The notes beneath the pieces were generated by a model. The model saw only the letters and a program-made list of their open reading frames with translations, was not told the DNA's origin and did not search any database. Shown here piece by piece: positions 1-10,336 of a stretch of DNA of 64,000 nucleotides. The stretch is taken from NCBI GenBank assembly GCA_009772935.1, contig WOUR01000026.1, positions 1-64,000 of the forward strand. The letters are read 5' to 3'. The position numbers and the translations under genes were made by a program. Positions within the stretch are counted from its first letter, which is position 1. Each line of letters opens with the position of its first letter. The DNA comes from Rhodospirillaceae bacterium (GTDB taxonomy: Bacteria > Pseudomonadota > Alphaproteobacteria > Reyranellales > Reyranellaceae).

Positions 1-1061
1 GGCGCGACGGGACGGCTGAGCGCCGGCTGGCCGGTCTGCATCGGCCGGTTCATGTCGAGCGACAGGTAGTTCGGCGCCGGCTGCTGGGCGGCCATGGCGG
101 CGATGCCGGTGGCAACCACCGACACGCGCATGCGGCCGTCCATGGTGGCATCGAAGGTCGAGCCGAAGATGATGTTGGCGTCGCCATCCACTTCCTCGCG
201 GATGCGGTTCGCCGCTTCGTCGACTTCGTGCAGCGTCATGTCGAGGCCGCCGGTGATGTTGATGAGCACGCCCTTGGCGCCCTTCATCGAGTGATCTTCC
301 AGCAGCGGATTGGAGATCGCCGACTCGGCCGCGACGCGGCTGCGATCCGGGCCTTCGGCCTCGCCCGTGCCCATCATCGCCTTGCCCATCTCGCCCATGA
401 CGGTGCGGATGTCGGCGAAGTCGAGGTTGATGAGGCCCGGCATGACCATCAGATCGGTGACGCCGCGCACGCCCATGTGCAGCACGTCGTCGGCCATCTT
501 GAAGGCGTCCGCGAACGTCGTCTTCTCGTTGGCGATCTTGAACAGGTTCTGGTTGGGGATGACGATCAGCGTGTCGACCACCTTCTCCAGCTCGGTGATG
601 CCCTGCTCCGCCGACTGCATGCGGCGGCGGCCTTCGAAGTGGAAGGGCTTGGTCACGACGCCGATGGTGAGGATGCCCTGCTCGCGCGCCGCGGCGGCGA
701 TGACGGGCGCCGCACCGGTACCGGTGCCGCCGCCCATGCCGGCGGTGACGAACACCATGTTGGCGCCGTCGAGGAGCTGCAGGATCTCGGGCAGCGCTTC
801 CTCGGCGGCCTGACGGCCGACCTCGGGCCGTGCGCCGGCGCCCAGTCCCTGGGTGATGGTGATCCCGAGCTGTACGCGCCGGTCGGCGAGCGACTGGCTG
901 AGCGCCTGCGAGTCGGTATTCGCGACGATGAACTCCACGCCTTCCAGCGCGGCGCTGATCATGTTGTTGACGGCGTTTCCGCCCGCGCCACCGACACCGA
1001 CGACGGTAATGCGCGGCTTAATCTCGGACTCCGTCTGAGGGAGACTGAGGTTGATGGTCAT
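1..1061 (-). CDS. ftsZ: Cell division protein FtsZ, N-terminal ~353 residues (3' end outside window)
   Basis: FtsZ is the tubulin-like GTPase that polymerises into the Z ring at the division site. The minus strand reads [20 protein letters not shown] from an ATG at 1061, then [14 protein letters not shown] and the tubulin signature [10 protein letters not shown], so the nucleotide-binding half is intact. The ORF track misses it because the frame runs off the left edge; the visible end is already in the poorly conserved C-terminal linker. A Shine-Dalgarno GGAG lies just upstream of the ATG. It is the last visible gene of the dcw cluster, downstream of ftsA. Identity is secure; only the C-terminal tail that binds FtsA and other partners cannot be seen. 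Confidence 0.97.
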   Translation of the reverse strand, partial: MTINLSLPQTESEIKPRITVVGVGGAGGNAVNNMISAALEGVEFIVANTDSQALSQSLADRRVQLGITITQGLGAGARPEVGRQAAEEALPEILQLLDGANMVFVTAGMGGGTGTGAAPVIAAAAREQGILTIGVVTKPFHFEGRRRMQSAEQGITELEKVVDTLIVIPNQNLFKIANEKTTFADAFKMADDVLHMGVRGVTDLMVMPGLINLDFADIRTVMGEMGKAMMGTGEAEGPDRSRVAAESAISNPLLEDHSMKGAKGVLINITGGLDMTLHEVDEAANRIREEVDGDANIIFGSTFDATMDGRMRVSVVATGIAAMAAQQPAPNYLSLDMNRPMQTGQPALSRPVA

Positions 1062-1211
1062 TCGGTTTTCTCCACGCAAACGAGGGGTTATCTGCTCGGA
1101 GCGACAGCGTGAATCTCCTGTTTTGTTCAGAGACCCTTCACCGCCACCGGCTTTTTCTTGTCTTTATGTCTATAGCCTGTGGGATCTGCCTTATCCCGCA
1201 CAACATATTGC
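1062..1211 (-). promoter_or_regulatory. ftsA-ftsZ intergenic leader, probable extra ftsZ promoter region
   Basis: This 150-base gap is by far the largest inside the dcw cluster, where most genes overlap. It is more AT-rich than its surroundings and contains TATAGA on the minus strand near 1169-1174, but I could not pair it with a convincing -35 box at normal spacing. The GGAGAAAA ribosome site of ftsZ sits at 1066-1073. A dedicated ftsZ promoter at this place is known in other alphaproteobacteria; here it is inference from gap size and composition. Confidence 0.35.
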
Positions 1212-2447
1212 CTAAAAGTTTTCTCTAATCCAACTGCCAATCCGGCCGATCCGACTCGATGGCGCTTCGTTCGTCGCCGGCTGGCTCTGCGTCACCGCGT
1301 GATTCTGGAGCGCGAAGGAAAGCAGGCCGGCGGCTGCGGAAAATGCCGGCCCGCCAGTCGAATCCGCGAGTCCGGCCAGCCGGAGCGGCGCACCGGTGCG
1401 GACCTTCTTGTTGAGAATCGCCGCGGCAACTTCGGGCACGCCGTCGAGTTGGCAGCCACCGCCGACCAAAACGGCACGACCACCGGCCAACTTATCCACA
1501 CCGCTCGCCTCGAGTCGACTCCGCACGAGCTCGAACGTCTCTTCGATTCGCGGACGAATGATGCCGACCAGAATCGAACGCGGAATGTGGTTGGGCCGCG
1601 TGCGATCCTCCTCGCCGATCAGCGGAACGTCGATGATGTCGTATTCATCGTTGGGCTTGGCGACGGCGCGGCCGATCTGCGTCTTCATCCGCTCTGCATG
1701 GGCGACCGGGGTCGACAGGCCGCGCGCGATGTCCCGCGTGACATGCTCGCCGCCCACCGGGATCGAATCGACATGGACGAGATGGCCCTCATAGAAGACC
1801 GCGATCGACGTCGTGCCGGCGCCCATGTCGATCAGGGTGACACCGAGGTCGCGCTCGTCCGAGACGAGCGAACTGAGGCCGGCAGCATGGGCGGCGACCA
1901 CGCGGTCGGCGATCTCGAGATGGGCCCGGCGCACGCAGACCTGCAGGTTGCGCATCGCTCCGCTCGCGGCGGTCACCAAATGAACATCGACGCCCAGCCG
2001 CTCGCCGAACATGCCACGCGCATCGCGGACCGGTGTGCCGTCGACCGTGTAGCCGATGGCGGCGGAATGGATGATGTCGCGGTCCGCGGTCTCGGCCGGA
2101 AGCTGGATGTGCTGCTGGACGCGCCGGACGTCGCGCTCGCCGATCTCGTGATGCCCGATCGCCACTTCGAGGCTCTGGTTGTGCGAGGCGGCCGAGCCGC
2201 CGCTCACCCCGACGATCACGTCGCGGACCTGCTCGCCGCACATCTCCTCCGCCGTCGACACCGCCGTGGAGATGGCGCGGGTCGCGGCCTCCATGTCGAC
2301 GATGTTGCCGGAACGCATGCCGAGCGCGGGCTGGTGTCCGATGCCGACGACGCGGAGGCCCTGGCCATCGACGCGCGCCACGAAACACACGACCTTGTTC
2401 GTTCCGATGTCGAGCGCCGCAACGACGCCATTTCTCGTCTTCGCCAC
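1212..2447 (-). CDS. ftsA: Cell division protein FtsA
   Basis: FtsA is the actin-like ATPase that tethers FtsZ filaments to the inner membrane. The 411-residue product starts MAKTRNGVVAALDIGTNKVV, the phosphate-1 motif of the actin/Hsp70 fold, and has the later LIDMGAGTTS phosphate-2 motif and VLVGGGCQL adenosine motif. The C-terminus RIGRIGSWIRENF is the expected short amphipathic membrane-targeting helix. It lies 43 bases downstream of ftsQ and 150 bases upstream of ftsZ, the usual order. Length and motifs are normal for the family. Confidence 0.97.
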   Translation of the reverse strand: MAKTRNGVVAALDIGTNKVVCFVARVDGQGLRVVGIGHQPALGMRSGNIVDMEAATRAISTAVSTAEEMCGEQVRDVIVGVSGGSAASHNQSLEVAIGHHEIGERDVRRVQQHIQLPAETADRDIIHSAAIGYTVDGTPVRDARGMFGERLGVDVHLVTAASGAMRNLQVCVRRAHLEIADRVVAAHAAGLSSLVSDERDLGVTLIDMGAGTTSIAVFYEGHLVHVDSIPVGGEHVTRDIARGLSTPVAHAERMKTQIGRAVAKPNDEYDIIDVPLIGEEDRTRPNHIPRSILVGIIRPRIEETFELVRSRLEASGVDKLAGGRAVLVGGGCQLDGVPEVAAAILNKKVRTGAPLRLAGLADSTGGPAFSAAAGLLSFALQNHAVTQSQPATNEAPSSRIGRIGSWIRENF

Positions 2448-2490
2448 GATGTCCCCCGTCTTACGCGTACTCTTGCGATTTCATTCGATT

Positions 2491-3372
2491 CTACGCTGGC
2501 CCGGACGTCGCGTCGCCCGGATTGCGCTTTCTGAGATAAAGTTTGTCGGGCAGCCTGAGATCGACGACGCCGAACTCGCGTGCCAGCAGCTTGTGCTGGC
2601 CGTCGAGCTTGGCGAGATGCTGCAGGGCCGCGACGGCGTCCTCCTCCGGCAGCCAGATCTCGACACCATTGTTCAGGATGAGATTCCAGCGGCGCTGTCC
2701 GACCCAGACGGCGGCACGCAGCTGCCGCGCCACCGTCGGCTCGTAGGTGAGCAGGAGCAGAAGGTCGCCGACGTGATCCGGTGCACCGGGACCGCCCAGC
2801 AGCAGCAGCGTCTCGGCGCCCGGCGGCATACGGCTCGCCCGAACCGTGCGCCCGTTCGCATCGATCAGCGTGTATTCGGTGCCGTTCTGCCAGATCGCAA
2901 CGGCGCGGCGTTCCTTCAGCGTGACATAGAGCGTGTCCGGCAGACGACGCTCCACGGTCGCCCATTCGACCCAGTCGATCGCCTCGAGCCGCTTGCGCGA
3001 CGCCTGGAGGTCGATGCCGAGGAGCGAGTCGCCGCGGCTGACGTTCAGCGCCGCAAGGAGATCGCTGCGCTCGACATAGTCGCGGCCCTCGACCGTGACG
3101 TCCGCCAGCTTGAACGGCGTGATGGCGCCGACGACCGTGCGCGAGATCGCGTCGAACCGGTTCTGGGCCTCGACCAGCCAGCCCTCGCGCCACGCCCACC
3201 ATCCACCCCCGCCGCCGCAGCCCAGCAGCAGGACGATGGCGCCAAGCAGCACCGGCTGCTTCCAGAAGGGGCGGCCGGTCTTGCGGATGGGCCCGCGCTT
3301 CTTGCGCCGGTCGTAGTCGCGCCGCGGTGCGGCGCCGGCCTTCGGGGTGGCGGTCTTCTTTGCGACGCTCAC
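2491..3372 (-). CDS. ftsQ: Cell division protein FtsQ
   Basis: FtsQ is a bitopic inner-membrane divisome protein that links early and late division proteins through FtsB/FtsL. The ORF track begins far upstream in a shadow frame; the likely start is the GTG at 3372, which overlaps the ddl stop as GTGA and gives 293 residues beginning VSVAKKTATP. There is a basic cytoplasmic tail, one membrane segment near residues 38-58 that contains a run of glycines, then a POTRA domain (FKLADVTVEGRDYVERSDLL) and the FtsQ beta domain. Translational coupling to ddl fits the start choice. Confidence 0.93.
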   Translation of the reverse strand: MSVAKKTATPKAGAAPRRDYDRRKKRGPIRKTGRPFWKQPVLLGAIVLLLGCGGGGGWWAWREGWLVEAQNRFDAISRTVVGAITPFKLADVTVEGRDYVERSDLLAALNVSRGDSLLGIDLQASRKRLEAIDWVEWATVERRLPDTLYVTLKERRAVAIWQNGTEYTLIDANGRTVRASRMPPGAETLLLLGGPGAPDHVGDLLLLLTYEPTVARQLRAAVWVGQRRWNLILNNGVEIWLPEEDAVAALQHLAKLDGQHKLLAREFGVVDLRLPDKLYLRKRNPGDATSGPA

Positions 3373-4298
3373 GAGGGGTGCCTCGCGTGTTCGACCATCC
3401 AGGTCATGAGCTGAGACCAGGAGATTCCGGCCCATTTTGCCTGCTCCGGCGCGAGCGACAGCGGCGTCATGCCGGGCTGGGTGTTCAGCTCCAGGATCAC
3501 GAGGCCGGAGGTGCCGGGTTTCGAATCGTCCCAGCGGAAATCGGCGCGGGCGAGCCCGTTGCAACCAAGCTCCTGGTAGGCTGCGAGCGCCCACTGCTTG
3601 GCGGCCTCATAGACGTCTTCGGGGATCGGCGCCGGCACCAGATGCTCGGTGATGCCGTCGGTGTACTTGGCCTCGTAGTCGTAGAAGCGGGTGCGCGGCC
3701 GGAGCTCGGTCACGGCGACCGGCTTGTCGCCCATCACGGCGACCGTGAGTTCGCGACCGGGCACGAACTTCTCGATCAGCACGCGCTCGCCGAACGCGGC
3801 TTCCGCCGCCTCGACGGCGGCCAGGTTGTCTCCCTCGCGCACGATGTGCACGCCGATGCTCGACCCCTGGTCGATCGGCTTCACGACATAGGGCCGCGTC
3901 ATGGGATCGCCGGACGCCAGCGAGCGACGCTCGATCACCTTGCCCTCGGCGACGCGCAGGCCGAGCGAGGCGAAGATGTGCCGCGCCAGCGGCTTGTCCA
4001 TGGCGATCGCGGAGGCAAGCACGCCGGAGTGCGTATAGGGCACGCGCATGATCTCGAGGACGCCCTGGATGCAGCCATCCTCGCCGTAGCGGCCGTGCAG
4101 GGCATTGAAGACCACGTCCGGACCGCCGCCCGTGGCGGGGCGCAGGAAATCGACCAGGGTGCGCAGGTCGCGCTTCACGTCGTACTCGACGACCTCGTGC
4201 CCGCCCTCGCGCAGGCCCTCGGCACAGGCCTTGCCACTCACCAGCGATACTTCACGCTCGGGCGACCAGCCGCCCATCAGCACTGCAACGCGCGTCAT
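3369..4298 (-). CDS. ddl: D-alanine--D-alanine ligase
   Basis: Ligates two D-alanines with ATP to make the dipeptide used by MurF. The start is the ATG at 4298 ([20 protein letters not shown]), overlapping the murB stop as ATGA; the upstream part of the track ORF is a shadow of murB. The 309-residue product has the Ddl N-terminal motif GGWSPEREVSL, the ATP-grasp KPIDQGSSIGVHIV loop, EKFVPGRELTVAV, and the C-terminal metal and substrate region ELNTQPGMTPLSL. Size and position between murB and ftsQ are typical of alphaproteobacteria (DdlB type). Confidence 0.96.
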   Translation of the reverse strand: MTRVAVLMGGWSPEREVSLVSGKACAEGLREGGHEVVEYDVKRDLRTLVDFLRPATGGGPDVVFNALHGRYGEDGCIQGVLEIMRVPYTHSGVLASAIAMDKPLARHIFASLGLRVAEGKVIERRSLASGDPMTRPYVVKPIDQGSSIGVHIVREGDNLAAVEAAEAAFGERVLIEKFVPGRELTVAVMGDKPVAVTELRPRTRFYDYEAKYTDGITEHLVPAPIPEDVYEAAKQWALAAYQELGCNGLARADFRWDDSKPGTSGLVILELNTQPGMTPLSLAPEQAKWAGISWSQLMTWMVEHARHPS

Positions 4299-5227
4299 TG
4301 CCCCGCTCTCCCCGCTGATGCCCCGATGCGCCGGATCTCCCATTCGAGCTGCACGCCGGTCTTCTCCCGCACGCGGCGGCGCACTTCCTCGCCCAGCGAC
4401 TCGATATCGGTCGCCGTTGCCTCGCCGAGGTTGATCAGGAAGTTGCAATGCTTCTCGGAAACCTGCGCCGCGCCGATGCGCAGGCCGCGGCAGCCCGCCT
4501 GGTCGATCAGCTGCCAGGCTTTCAGGCCCGGCGGGTTGACGAAGGTCGAGCCGCCGGTTCGGCTGCGCGGCTGGGAGTCGGTGCGGGCGGCGTCGATCTC
4601 GGCAATGCGGCGTGCGATGGCCAGCTGGTCCCCCGGTGTCGCCCGCAGGCGCGCCGCGGTGAAGATCCAGCCGGCCGGCGCGTCGCTGTGACGGTAGCTG
4701 AAGCCCATCGCGTTTGCAGGGACCCTGTGAACCTCGCCTGTCCGATCGACCGCCTCGGCCGAGACGAGGACTTGTGCCAGATCGCCTTCATAGGCGCCCG
4801 CATTCATGCGCAGGGCGCCGCCGACCGTGCCGGGAATGCCGCTCAGGAATTCGAGGCCCGCGAGCGCATGGTCGCGCGCGGTCAGAGCAACGTTGAGGTC
4901 GAGCGCGCCTGCACCGGCCACGATCTCGTGGCCCTCGACCGATATGCCGGTGAAGCCGCGCAGCAGGCGAATCACCACGCCCTTAACGCCGCCGTCGCGC
5001 ACCAGGATATTGGAACCGACGCCCAGGACCGTGACGGGTACATCCGACGGCAGGCCCGCCATGAAGGTCGCGAGATCCTCGACATCGGCCGGCCGGAACA
5101 GGACCTCGGCCGGGCCCCCTGCGCGGAACCAGGTCTGCGGACCGAGGGCCGCGTCGGCTGTCAGCCGTCCGCGCGGCCGGGGCAGCCGGTCGATCAGGTG
5201 AGGCGTCGAGGTCGCGAGTGCCATCAT
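4295..5227 (-). CDS. murB: UDP-N-acetylenolpyruvoylglucosamine reductase
   Basis: MurB is the FAD enzyme that reduces UDP-GlcNAc-enolpyruvate with NADPH to UDP-MurNAc. The gene starts at the tandem ATGATG (5227/5224) that overlaps the murC stop; the long track ORF upstream of this is a shadow of murC. The 310 residues contain the FAD-binding stretch [16 protein letters not shown], the [18 protein letters not shown] loop, FSYRHS, and the catalytic serine region [10 protein letters not shown]. It overlaps ddl by 4 bases, so murC, murB and ddl are probably coupled in translation. Confidence 0.96.
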   Translation of the reverse strand: MMALATSTPHLIDRLPRPRGRLTADAALGPQTWFRAGGPAEVLFRPADVEDLATFMAGLPSDVPVTVLGVGSNILVRDGGVKGVVIRLLRGFTGISVEGHEIVAGAGALDLNVALTARDHALAGLEFLSGIPGTVGGALRMNAGAYEGDLAQVLVSAEAVDRTGEVHRVPANAMGFSYRHSDAPAGWIFTAARLRATPGDQLAIARRIAEIDAARTDSQPRSRTGGSTFVNPPGLKAWQLIDQAGCRGLRIGAAQVSEKHCNFLINLGEATATDIESLGEEVRRRVREKTGVQLEWEIRRIGASAGRAGQ

Positions 5228-6699
5228 GCCGCCGATCCGCCGTGGGAGCCCGAATCGTTGGCGATGGCACGCGGACCGGCCTTCTCGGCCGCGAGCTGCT
5301 GGATCTGGCCGGGCAGCGCATGCGCCCAGGCGGTGATGTTGCCGGCCCCCAGGCAGACCACGACGTCGCCCGGACGCGCGACCTGCCAGATCATTTCCGG
5401 AAGCTCCCCCGGCCCGCCGAGCGGCGCCACGTCGCGATGGCCGGCACGCTGCACGAGGCCCACCAGCATGTCGCGATTGACGCCCTCGATCGGCGCCTCG
5501 CCCGCGGCGTAGACATCGGCGATGATCACGGCATCGGCATCGGAGAAGCAGGTGGCGAACTCGGCGCGCAACGCGCCGAGACGCGAGTAGCGATGCGGCT
5601 GCATGACGGCGATGACCCGGCCCGAGCCGCCATAGGCCTGGCGGGCGGCGCGCAGCACGGCCGCGATCTCCACCGGATGATGACCGTAGTCGTCGATCAC
5701 CGTGATGCCGTGCGCCTCGCCGGTCTTGGTGAAGCGCCGCTTGACGCCGGCGAAGGAGCCGAGTGCGCGGCGGATCGTGTCGTCCGGCAGGCCCATTTCC
5801 TGCGCCACCGCGATGGCCGCCAGCGCGTTCTGCACGTTGTGCTGACCGAACATCGGCAGGCGCATGCCCGCGATGATGCGCGATTCGTTGGTGGCCCTGT
5901 TCTCGACCATGACGTCGAAGTCGGCGCCACCGCGATCGAGCTTCAGGTTGATGGCGCGAACGTCGGCATTGGCGCCGATTCCGTAGGTGATGATGCGCCG
6001 GTCCGCGACCCGCGGGATCAGCGCCTGGACCTCGGGATGGTCGGAGCAGAGCACCGCGAAGCCGTAGAAGGGGATGTTCTCGACGAAGCGCACGAAGGCG
6101 TCGCGCAACGCGTCGAAGGTGCCGTAGTGGTCGAGATGCTCGGGATCGACGTTGGTGACCACCGCGATGGTGGCCGGCAGGCGCAGGAACGAGCCATCCG
6201 ATTCGTCCGATTCGACGACCATCCAGTCGCCCTCGCCCAGGCGCGCATTGGTGCCGTAGGCGTTGATGATACCGCCGTTGATCACCGTCGGATCGAGACC
6301 ACCCGCCTCGAGCATGGCGGCGACCAGCGACGTGGTCGTCGTCTTGCCGTGGGTGCCGCCGACCGCGATGGACCACTTCAGTCGCATCAGCTCGCCCAGC
6401 ATCTCCGCGCGGCGCACGACCGGTACATGGCGCGTACGGGCGGCGAGTACCTCGGGATTGTCCTTCTTGACGGCGCTCGACACGACGACGACCTGGGCAT
6501 TGCCGACGTTCTCGGCGCGATGGCCGATCATCACCTTTATGCCCAGTTCGGCGATGCGGCGCGTGTTAGCGCCCTCGGCGACGTCGCTGCCCTGCACCTT
6601 GTAGCCGAGATTGTGCAGCACCTCGGCGATGCCGGACATGCCGATGCCGCCGATGCCGACGAAGTGGATGAGACCGAGATCGAGCGGCAACGCCCTCAT
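5224..6699 (-). CDS. murC: UDP-N-acetylmuramate--L-alanine ligase
   Basis: Adds L-alanine to UDP-MurNAc, the first amino-acid step of the stem peptide, in the cytoplasm. The start at 6699 ([20 protein letters not shown]) overlaps the murG stop as ATGA and gives 491 residues, normal for MurC; the extra 150 residues in the track ORF are shadow. Visible motifs are the Rossmann-like [12 protein letters not shown], the Mur ligase P-loop [11 protein letters not shown], and [13 protein letters not shown] in the C-terminal domain. Confidence 0.97.
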   Translation of the reverse strand: MRALPLDLGLIHFVGIGGIGMSGIAEVLHNLGYKVQGSDVAEGANTRRIAELGIKVMIGHRAENVGNAQVVVVSSAVKKDNPEVLAARTRHVPVVRRAEMLGELMRLKWSIAVGGTHGKTTTTSLVAAMLEAGGLDPTVINGGIINAYGTNARLGEGDWMVVESDESDGSFLRLPATIAVVTNVDPEHLDHYGTFDALRDAFVRFVENIPFYGFAVLCSDHPEVQALIPRVADRRIITYGIGANADVRAINLKLDRGGADFDVMVENRATNESRIIAGMRLPMFGQHNVQNALAAIAVAQEMGLPDDTIRRALGSFAGVKRRFTKTGEAHGITVIDDYGHHPVEIAAVLRAARQAYGGSGRVIAVMQPHRYSRLGALRAEFATCFSDADAVIIADVYAAGEAPIEGVNRDMLVGLVQRAGHRDVAPLGGPGELPEMIWQVARPGDVVVCLGAGNITAWAHALPGQIQQLAAEKAGPRAIANDSGSHGGSAA

Positions 6700-7823
6700 G
6701 CGGCGACTCCCGTGGCTGACGGCGAAAGGGGAAGTGAAACGAGTTCGCCGACGACGTCCGCCAGCCGGGCAGCGGCATCGGGACGGCCAGCGGCGTGGGC
6801 GGCCCCCGCCATCGCGGCAAGACGTTCCGGCTCGTCGGTCAGCGACACGAGGTGCCCGGCCAGGGTGGCGGCGGTGAAGGAGGCATGCGGCAGCACGATG
6901 CAGGCGCCCGTCGCCTCGAAGGCGCGGGCATTGGCGGTCTGGTGATCGTCGGCCGCGTAGGGATAGGGCACCAGGATGGACGGCCGGCCGATCGCCGCCA
7001 GTTCCGCCACCGTCGAGGCGCCGGACCGACCGATCACGAGATGTGCGGCGGCCATGCGCTGTGGCAGATCGGTGAAGAACGGCGCGATCTCGGCGACGAC
7101 ACCCGCCTTGACGTAGCTCGTGCGTACCCGGTCGATGCTCTCGGGACGGCACTGCTGCACGATGCGCAGGCGCGACCGCAGGACCTGGGGCAGGGAGAGG
7201 ACGGCCTGCGGCACGACTTCGCCGAACGAGGCCGCGCCCTGGCTGCCGCCGAACACCAGGAGATCGATCACCCGTCCCTCGCCCGGCGCACGGTAGGGCG
7301 AATCACGCAGGACCCTCACGGGCTCGCGCACGGGATTGCCGACCAGCTGCGCTCGCGCGTCGCCGTCGAGATAGCGGGTCCGGGCAAAGGAGGTGGCCAC
7401 GCGCCCGGCGCCGCCCAGCACGAGGCGGTTGGCACGACCGAGCACGGCGTTCTGCTCGTGCAGCATCGCGGGCAGACGGCGCAGGCGGGCCGCGACCATG
7501 GTCGGCACCGAGGCATAGCCGCCGAAGCCCACGACGACGGACGGACCGATGCGGCCCAGCGCCCGCCAGGCGTCGAACAGGCCGAGCGCCAGCGAGAAGA
7601 GCGCCAGCACCTTCTTCACCGGTGACCCGGTGGGGCTGGCGGAACGGATATAATGGATCGGCCGTCGCGACAGCGCGCCCTGCCACTGCCGGCCGCGCGA
7701 ATCCGTGACCAGGGTGAACGGCACGCCCCGCGCCTCCAGCTCGCCGGCGAGTGCCTCGGCCGGGAACACATGCCCGCCGGTGCCGCCGGTCGCCAGGACC
7801 ACAGGGCGCACGGCCTGCGTCAT
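6696..7823 (-). CDS. murG: Lipid II synthase: UDP-GlcNAc:undecaprenyl-PP-MurNAc-pentapeptide GlcNAc transferase
   Basis: MurG transfers GlcNAc to lipid I on the inner face of the cytoplasmic membrane to make lipid II. The 375-residue product has the MurG N-terminal glycine loop [16 protein letters not shown], a second glycine-rich loop [12 protein letters not shown], and the donor-sugar site region [15 protein letters not shown]. It overlaps ftsW upstream and murC downstream by 4 bases each. GT-B family membership is clear from these motifs and from position. Confidence 0.97.
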   Translation of the reverse strand: MTQAVRPVVLATGGTGGHVFPAEALAGELEARGVPFTLVTDSRGRQWQGALSRRPIHYIRSASPTGSPVKKVLALFSLALGLFDAWRALGRIGPSVVVGFGGYASVPTMVAARLRRLPAMLHEQNAVLGRANRLVLGGAGRVATSFARTRYLDGDARAQLVGNPVREPVRVLRDSPYRAPGEGRVIDLLVFGGSQGAASFGEVVPQAVLSLPQVLRSRLRIVQQCRPESIDRVRTSYVKAGVVAEIAPFFTDLPQRMAAAHLVIGRSGASTVAELAAIGRPSILVPYPYAADDHQTANARAFEATGACIVLPHASFTAATLAGHLVSLTDEPERLAAMAGAAHAAGRPDAAARLADVVGELVSLPLSPSATGVAA

Positions 7824-8947
7824 ACGGCCTCCCTCAGGCCGGCATGTTCACGCGTGAGCGACAGCATCATGCCGACGCAGATCGCCATCGCCAGCGCCGA
7901 GGAGCCGCCATAGGAGATGAACGGCAGGGTCATGCCCTTGGCGGGGATCAGCTGGATGGTCGAGGCCATGTTGATGGCCGCCTGCAGCCCGAACTGGACG
8001 GCGAGACCGGTGGCCGCGAGGGTGATGAACAGGCTGGTCTCCTTCGAGGCGCGCGACATCGAGCGGAGCGTCACGAAGGCGAACAGGCAGAGGATCATCA
8101 GGCAGACGACGAGGCCGAACTCCTCGCCGGCCACGGCCATGACGAAGTCGGTGTGGGCGTCGGGAAGCTGCGCCTTCACCGTCCCCTCGCCCGGCCCGCG
8201 GCCGAACAGCGAACCGTTCATGAAGGCCTCGAGCGAGGTATTGACCTGGTAGTTGTCGCCCGAGGAGGGATCGAGGAACCGGTCGAAGCGGCTGCGCACA
8301 TGGCTGAACAGGAAGTAGGCGCCGACCATGCCGGCCGCACCCGCCACCGCGCCGAAGCCCGCGACCCACATCGGCAGGCCGACGACGAAGAGCTGGACGG
8401 CCCAGACCGCGGCCACGACGACGCTCATGCCGAGGTCGGGCTGCATCACCAGCAGCGCCAGCACGCCACCCACGAGCACCGTGGACAACAGATAGCCGGG
8501 CGCGCGCCGCTCGGTACGGCTCTGCGCCAGCAGCCAGGCCGAGATCACCGCAAGGCTCGGCTTCACGAACTCCGACGGCTGCACGCTCGACAGGCCGGGC
8601 ACCGAAATCCAGCGTCGCGCCCCCTTGATCTCGATCCCGATCACGAAGGTCGCCGCCAGCAGCACGATACTGCCGCAGAAGACGACGAGCGCCAGGCGCC
8701 GCACGTGCCGCGGCGAGGCGAGCGAGATCGACAGCATGACGAGGAGCGCCAAAGGCAGGAACAGGAACTGGCGCTTGGCGAAGAGGAACGAGTCGGCGCC
8801 AATGCGCTCCGCGGCCGGCGGCGAGGCCGCGAGCGTCAGCATGACACCGAAGGCCATGATCGCCAGGATCGCCCCCAGCGACCAGCGGTCGACGGTCCAC
8901 CACCATTGCCCGATCACACTGCGGTCGTCGCGCGGAACCTGGATCAC
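7820..8947 (-). CDS. ftsW: Peptidoglycan glycosyltransferase FtsW (SEDS family)
   Basis: FtsW polymerises lipid II into septal glycan together with FtsI. The start is the GTG at 8947 (VIQVPRDDRSVIG), overlapping the murD stop as GTGA, giving 375 residues; the longer track ORF is a murD shadow. The protein is almost wholly hydrophobic, with about ten membrane segments, the SEDS motif SVQPSEFVKPSL, the periplasmic GRGPGEGTVKAQLPDAHTDF loop and the C-terminal PFISYGGSS. All are expected for FtsW rather than an exporter. Confidence 0.95.
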   Translation of the reverse strand: MIQVPRDDRSVIGQWWWTVDRWSLGAILAIMAFGVMLTLAASPPAAERIGADSFLFAKRQFLFLPLALLVMLSISLASPRHVRRLALVVFCGSIVLLAATFVIGIEIKGARRWISVPGLSSVQPSEFVKPSLAVISAWLLAQSRTERRAPGYLLSTVLVGGVLALLVMQPDLGMSVVVAAVWAVQLFVVGLPMWVAGFGAVAGAAGMVGAYFLFSHVRSRFDRFLDPSSGDNYQVNTSLEAFMNGSLFGRGPGEGTVKAQLPDAHTDFVMAVAGEEFGLVVCLMILCLFAFVTLRSMSRASKETSLFITLAATGLAVQFGLQAAINMASTIQLIPAKGMTLPFISYGGSSALAMAICVGMMLSLTREHAGLREAV

Positions 8948-10332
8948 GCCGCCCTCCCCAAAGTCTCGGCCCCCGGCAGCGCCCGCGCCATGGCGCGGAA
9001 GGCATCGCCGCGATGTTCGTAGCTCTTCCACTGGTCCCACGACGCGCAGGCGGGCGACAGGAGGACCACCGCAGGTCCCGCGGCCTCGCGTTGCGCCAGC
9101 GCGTGCGCGGCATCCAGCGCCGACTGCAGGTCGCCGCAGCGGCTGTACGGCAGCTTGCCCTCGAGCTGGCCGGCGAACAGCTCGGTGGCCTCGCCGATCA
9201 GGAAGGCATGGCGGATACGGTCGAAGTACGAGGCGAGCGGAGCCACGCCGCCCTCCTTCGCCTGGCCGCCGAGGATCCAGTAGATGTCGTCGTAGCTCGA
9301 CAGCGCGCGCGCCGCGGCATCGGCGTTCGTCGCCTTGCTGTCGTTGACGTAGACGACCTTGCCGACAGCGGCGACGCGCTCCTGACGATGCGGCAGGCCG
9401 GGGTAGGTGCGCAGGCCGGCGACGATCGTCTCGCGCGGCACGTCGAGCCAGCGGCAGACCGCCCAGGCGCAGGCCGCGTTCTGGGCATTGTGGTCGCCCG
9501 GCAGGGTGAGCACGTCGGAGAAGTCGACCGTGTAGCCGTCGGCATCGACCAGCATCCCGGCGCGGTAGGAAATGCCGTTGGCCACCGGGCGATCGAGCGC
9601 CACCGGCACGCAGGCGATGCCGGGACGCGCCGCCAGCTCGCGCTCGGCGTCGCGCGAAGGCTCGTCCTCGGTGCCGATCACGACGCAGTCGCCGGCGCGC
9701 TGGCGTGCAAAGATGTTCCTCTTGGCCGCCACATAGCCCGCGAGATCGCCATGCCGGTCGATATGGTCGGGCGTGATGTTGAGCCACACCGCGATGTCGG
9801 CATGGAAGGTCTGCAGCAGCTCGAGCTGGTAGGAGGAAAGCTCCAGAACGTAGAGGCCGCCCTCGCCGAGCGGCTCGAGGTCGAGCGCGCCGCGCCCGAT
9901 GTTGCCGCCGACCTGGCAGCGTGCGCCGGCCTGCTGGAGGATGTGGCCGATCAGCGCCGTCGTCGTCGACTTGCCGTTGGTCCCGGTGATGGCGACGAAC
10001 CGCGCCTGGGGCTGTGCCCGGGCCAGCAGCTCGACGTCGCAGATGATCGGCTTGCCGGCGGCGCGCGCGGCGACCGCCACGGGATGCGGCACCGGCAAGG
10101 TGCTGGGAATGCCCGGGCTGATCACGAGGGCGGTGATGCCCGACCAGTCGATCGCCGCCGGGTCGGCGATCCGGGCGCCGAGTTGCGCCGCCGCGTCGCG
10201 CGACGCCGCATTGTCGTCCCAGGCGATGCAGTCGATCCCGGCTGCCCTCAGGGCGCGCACGGTCGCCAGGCCGGAGCGCGCGAGCCCCAGCACGACGAAC
10301 GACGAACCCTGGAGGATGGCGAGATCGATCAT
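8944..10332 (-). CDS. murD: UDP-N-acetylmuramoylalanine--D-glutamate ligase
   Basis: Adds D-glutamate to UDP-MurNAc-L-Ala. The 462-residue product starts with a dinucleotide-fold segment (SFVVLGLARSGLATVRAL), has the Mur ligase P-loop VAITGTNGKSTTTALIG and the central-domain histidine region LNITPDHIDRHGDLAGY. It follows mraY by 4 bases and overlaps ftsW by 4, so it is read as part of one transcript. No unusual features. Confidence 0.97.
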   Translation of the reverse strand: MIDLAILQGSSFVVLGLARSGLATVRALRAAGIDCIAWDDNAASRDAAAQLGARIADPAAIDWSGITALVISPGIPSTLPVPHPVAVAARAAGKPIICDVELLARAQPQARFVAITGTNGKSTTTALIGHILQQAGARCQVGGNIGRGALDLEPLGEGGLYVLELSSYQLELLQTFHADIAVWLNITPDHIDRHGDLAGYVAAKRNIFARQRAGDCVVIGTEDEPSRDAERELAARPGIACVPVALDRPVANGISYRAGMLVDADGYTVDFSDVLTLPGDHNAQNAACAWAVCRWLDVPRETIVAGLRTYPGLPHRQERVAAVGKVVYVNDSKATNADAAARALSSYDDIYWILGGQAKEGGVAPLASYFDRIRHAFLIGEATELFAGQLEGKLPYSRCGDLQSALDAAHALAQREAAGPAVVLLSPACASWDQWKSYEHRGDAFRAMARALPGAETLGRAA

Positions 10333-10336
10333 CCGT

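Noticed and set aside
228-1112. 294-residue plus-strand ORF at the left edge
   Set aside because: Antisense to ftsZ, whose tubulin signature is intact on the minus strand.
1160-1215. TTGTGC ... TATAGA as an ftsZ promoter
   Set aside because: The spacer is 23 bases, so only a general promoter region is reported.
4295-6376. 693-residue minus-strand ORF suggesting a MurC-MurB fusion
   Set aside because: The N-terminal half is murC read in the wrong frame; the real murC and murB are separate overlapping genes.
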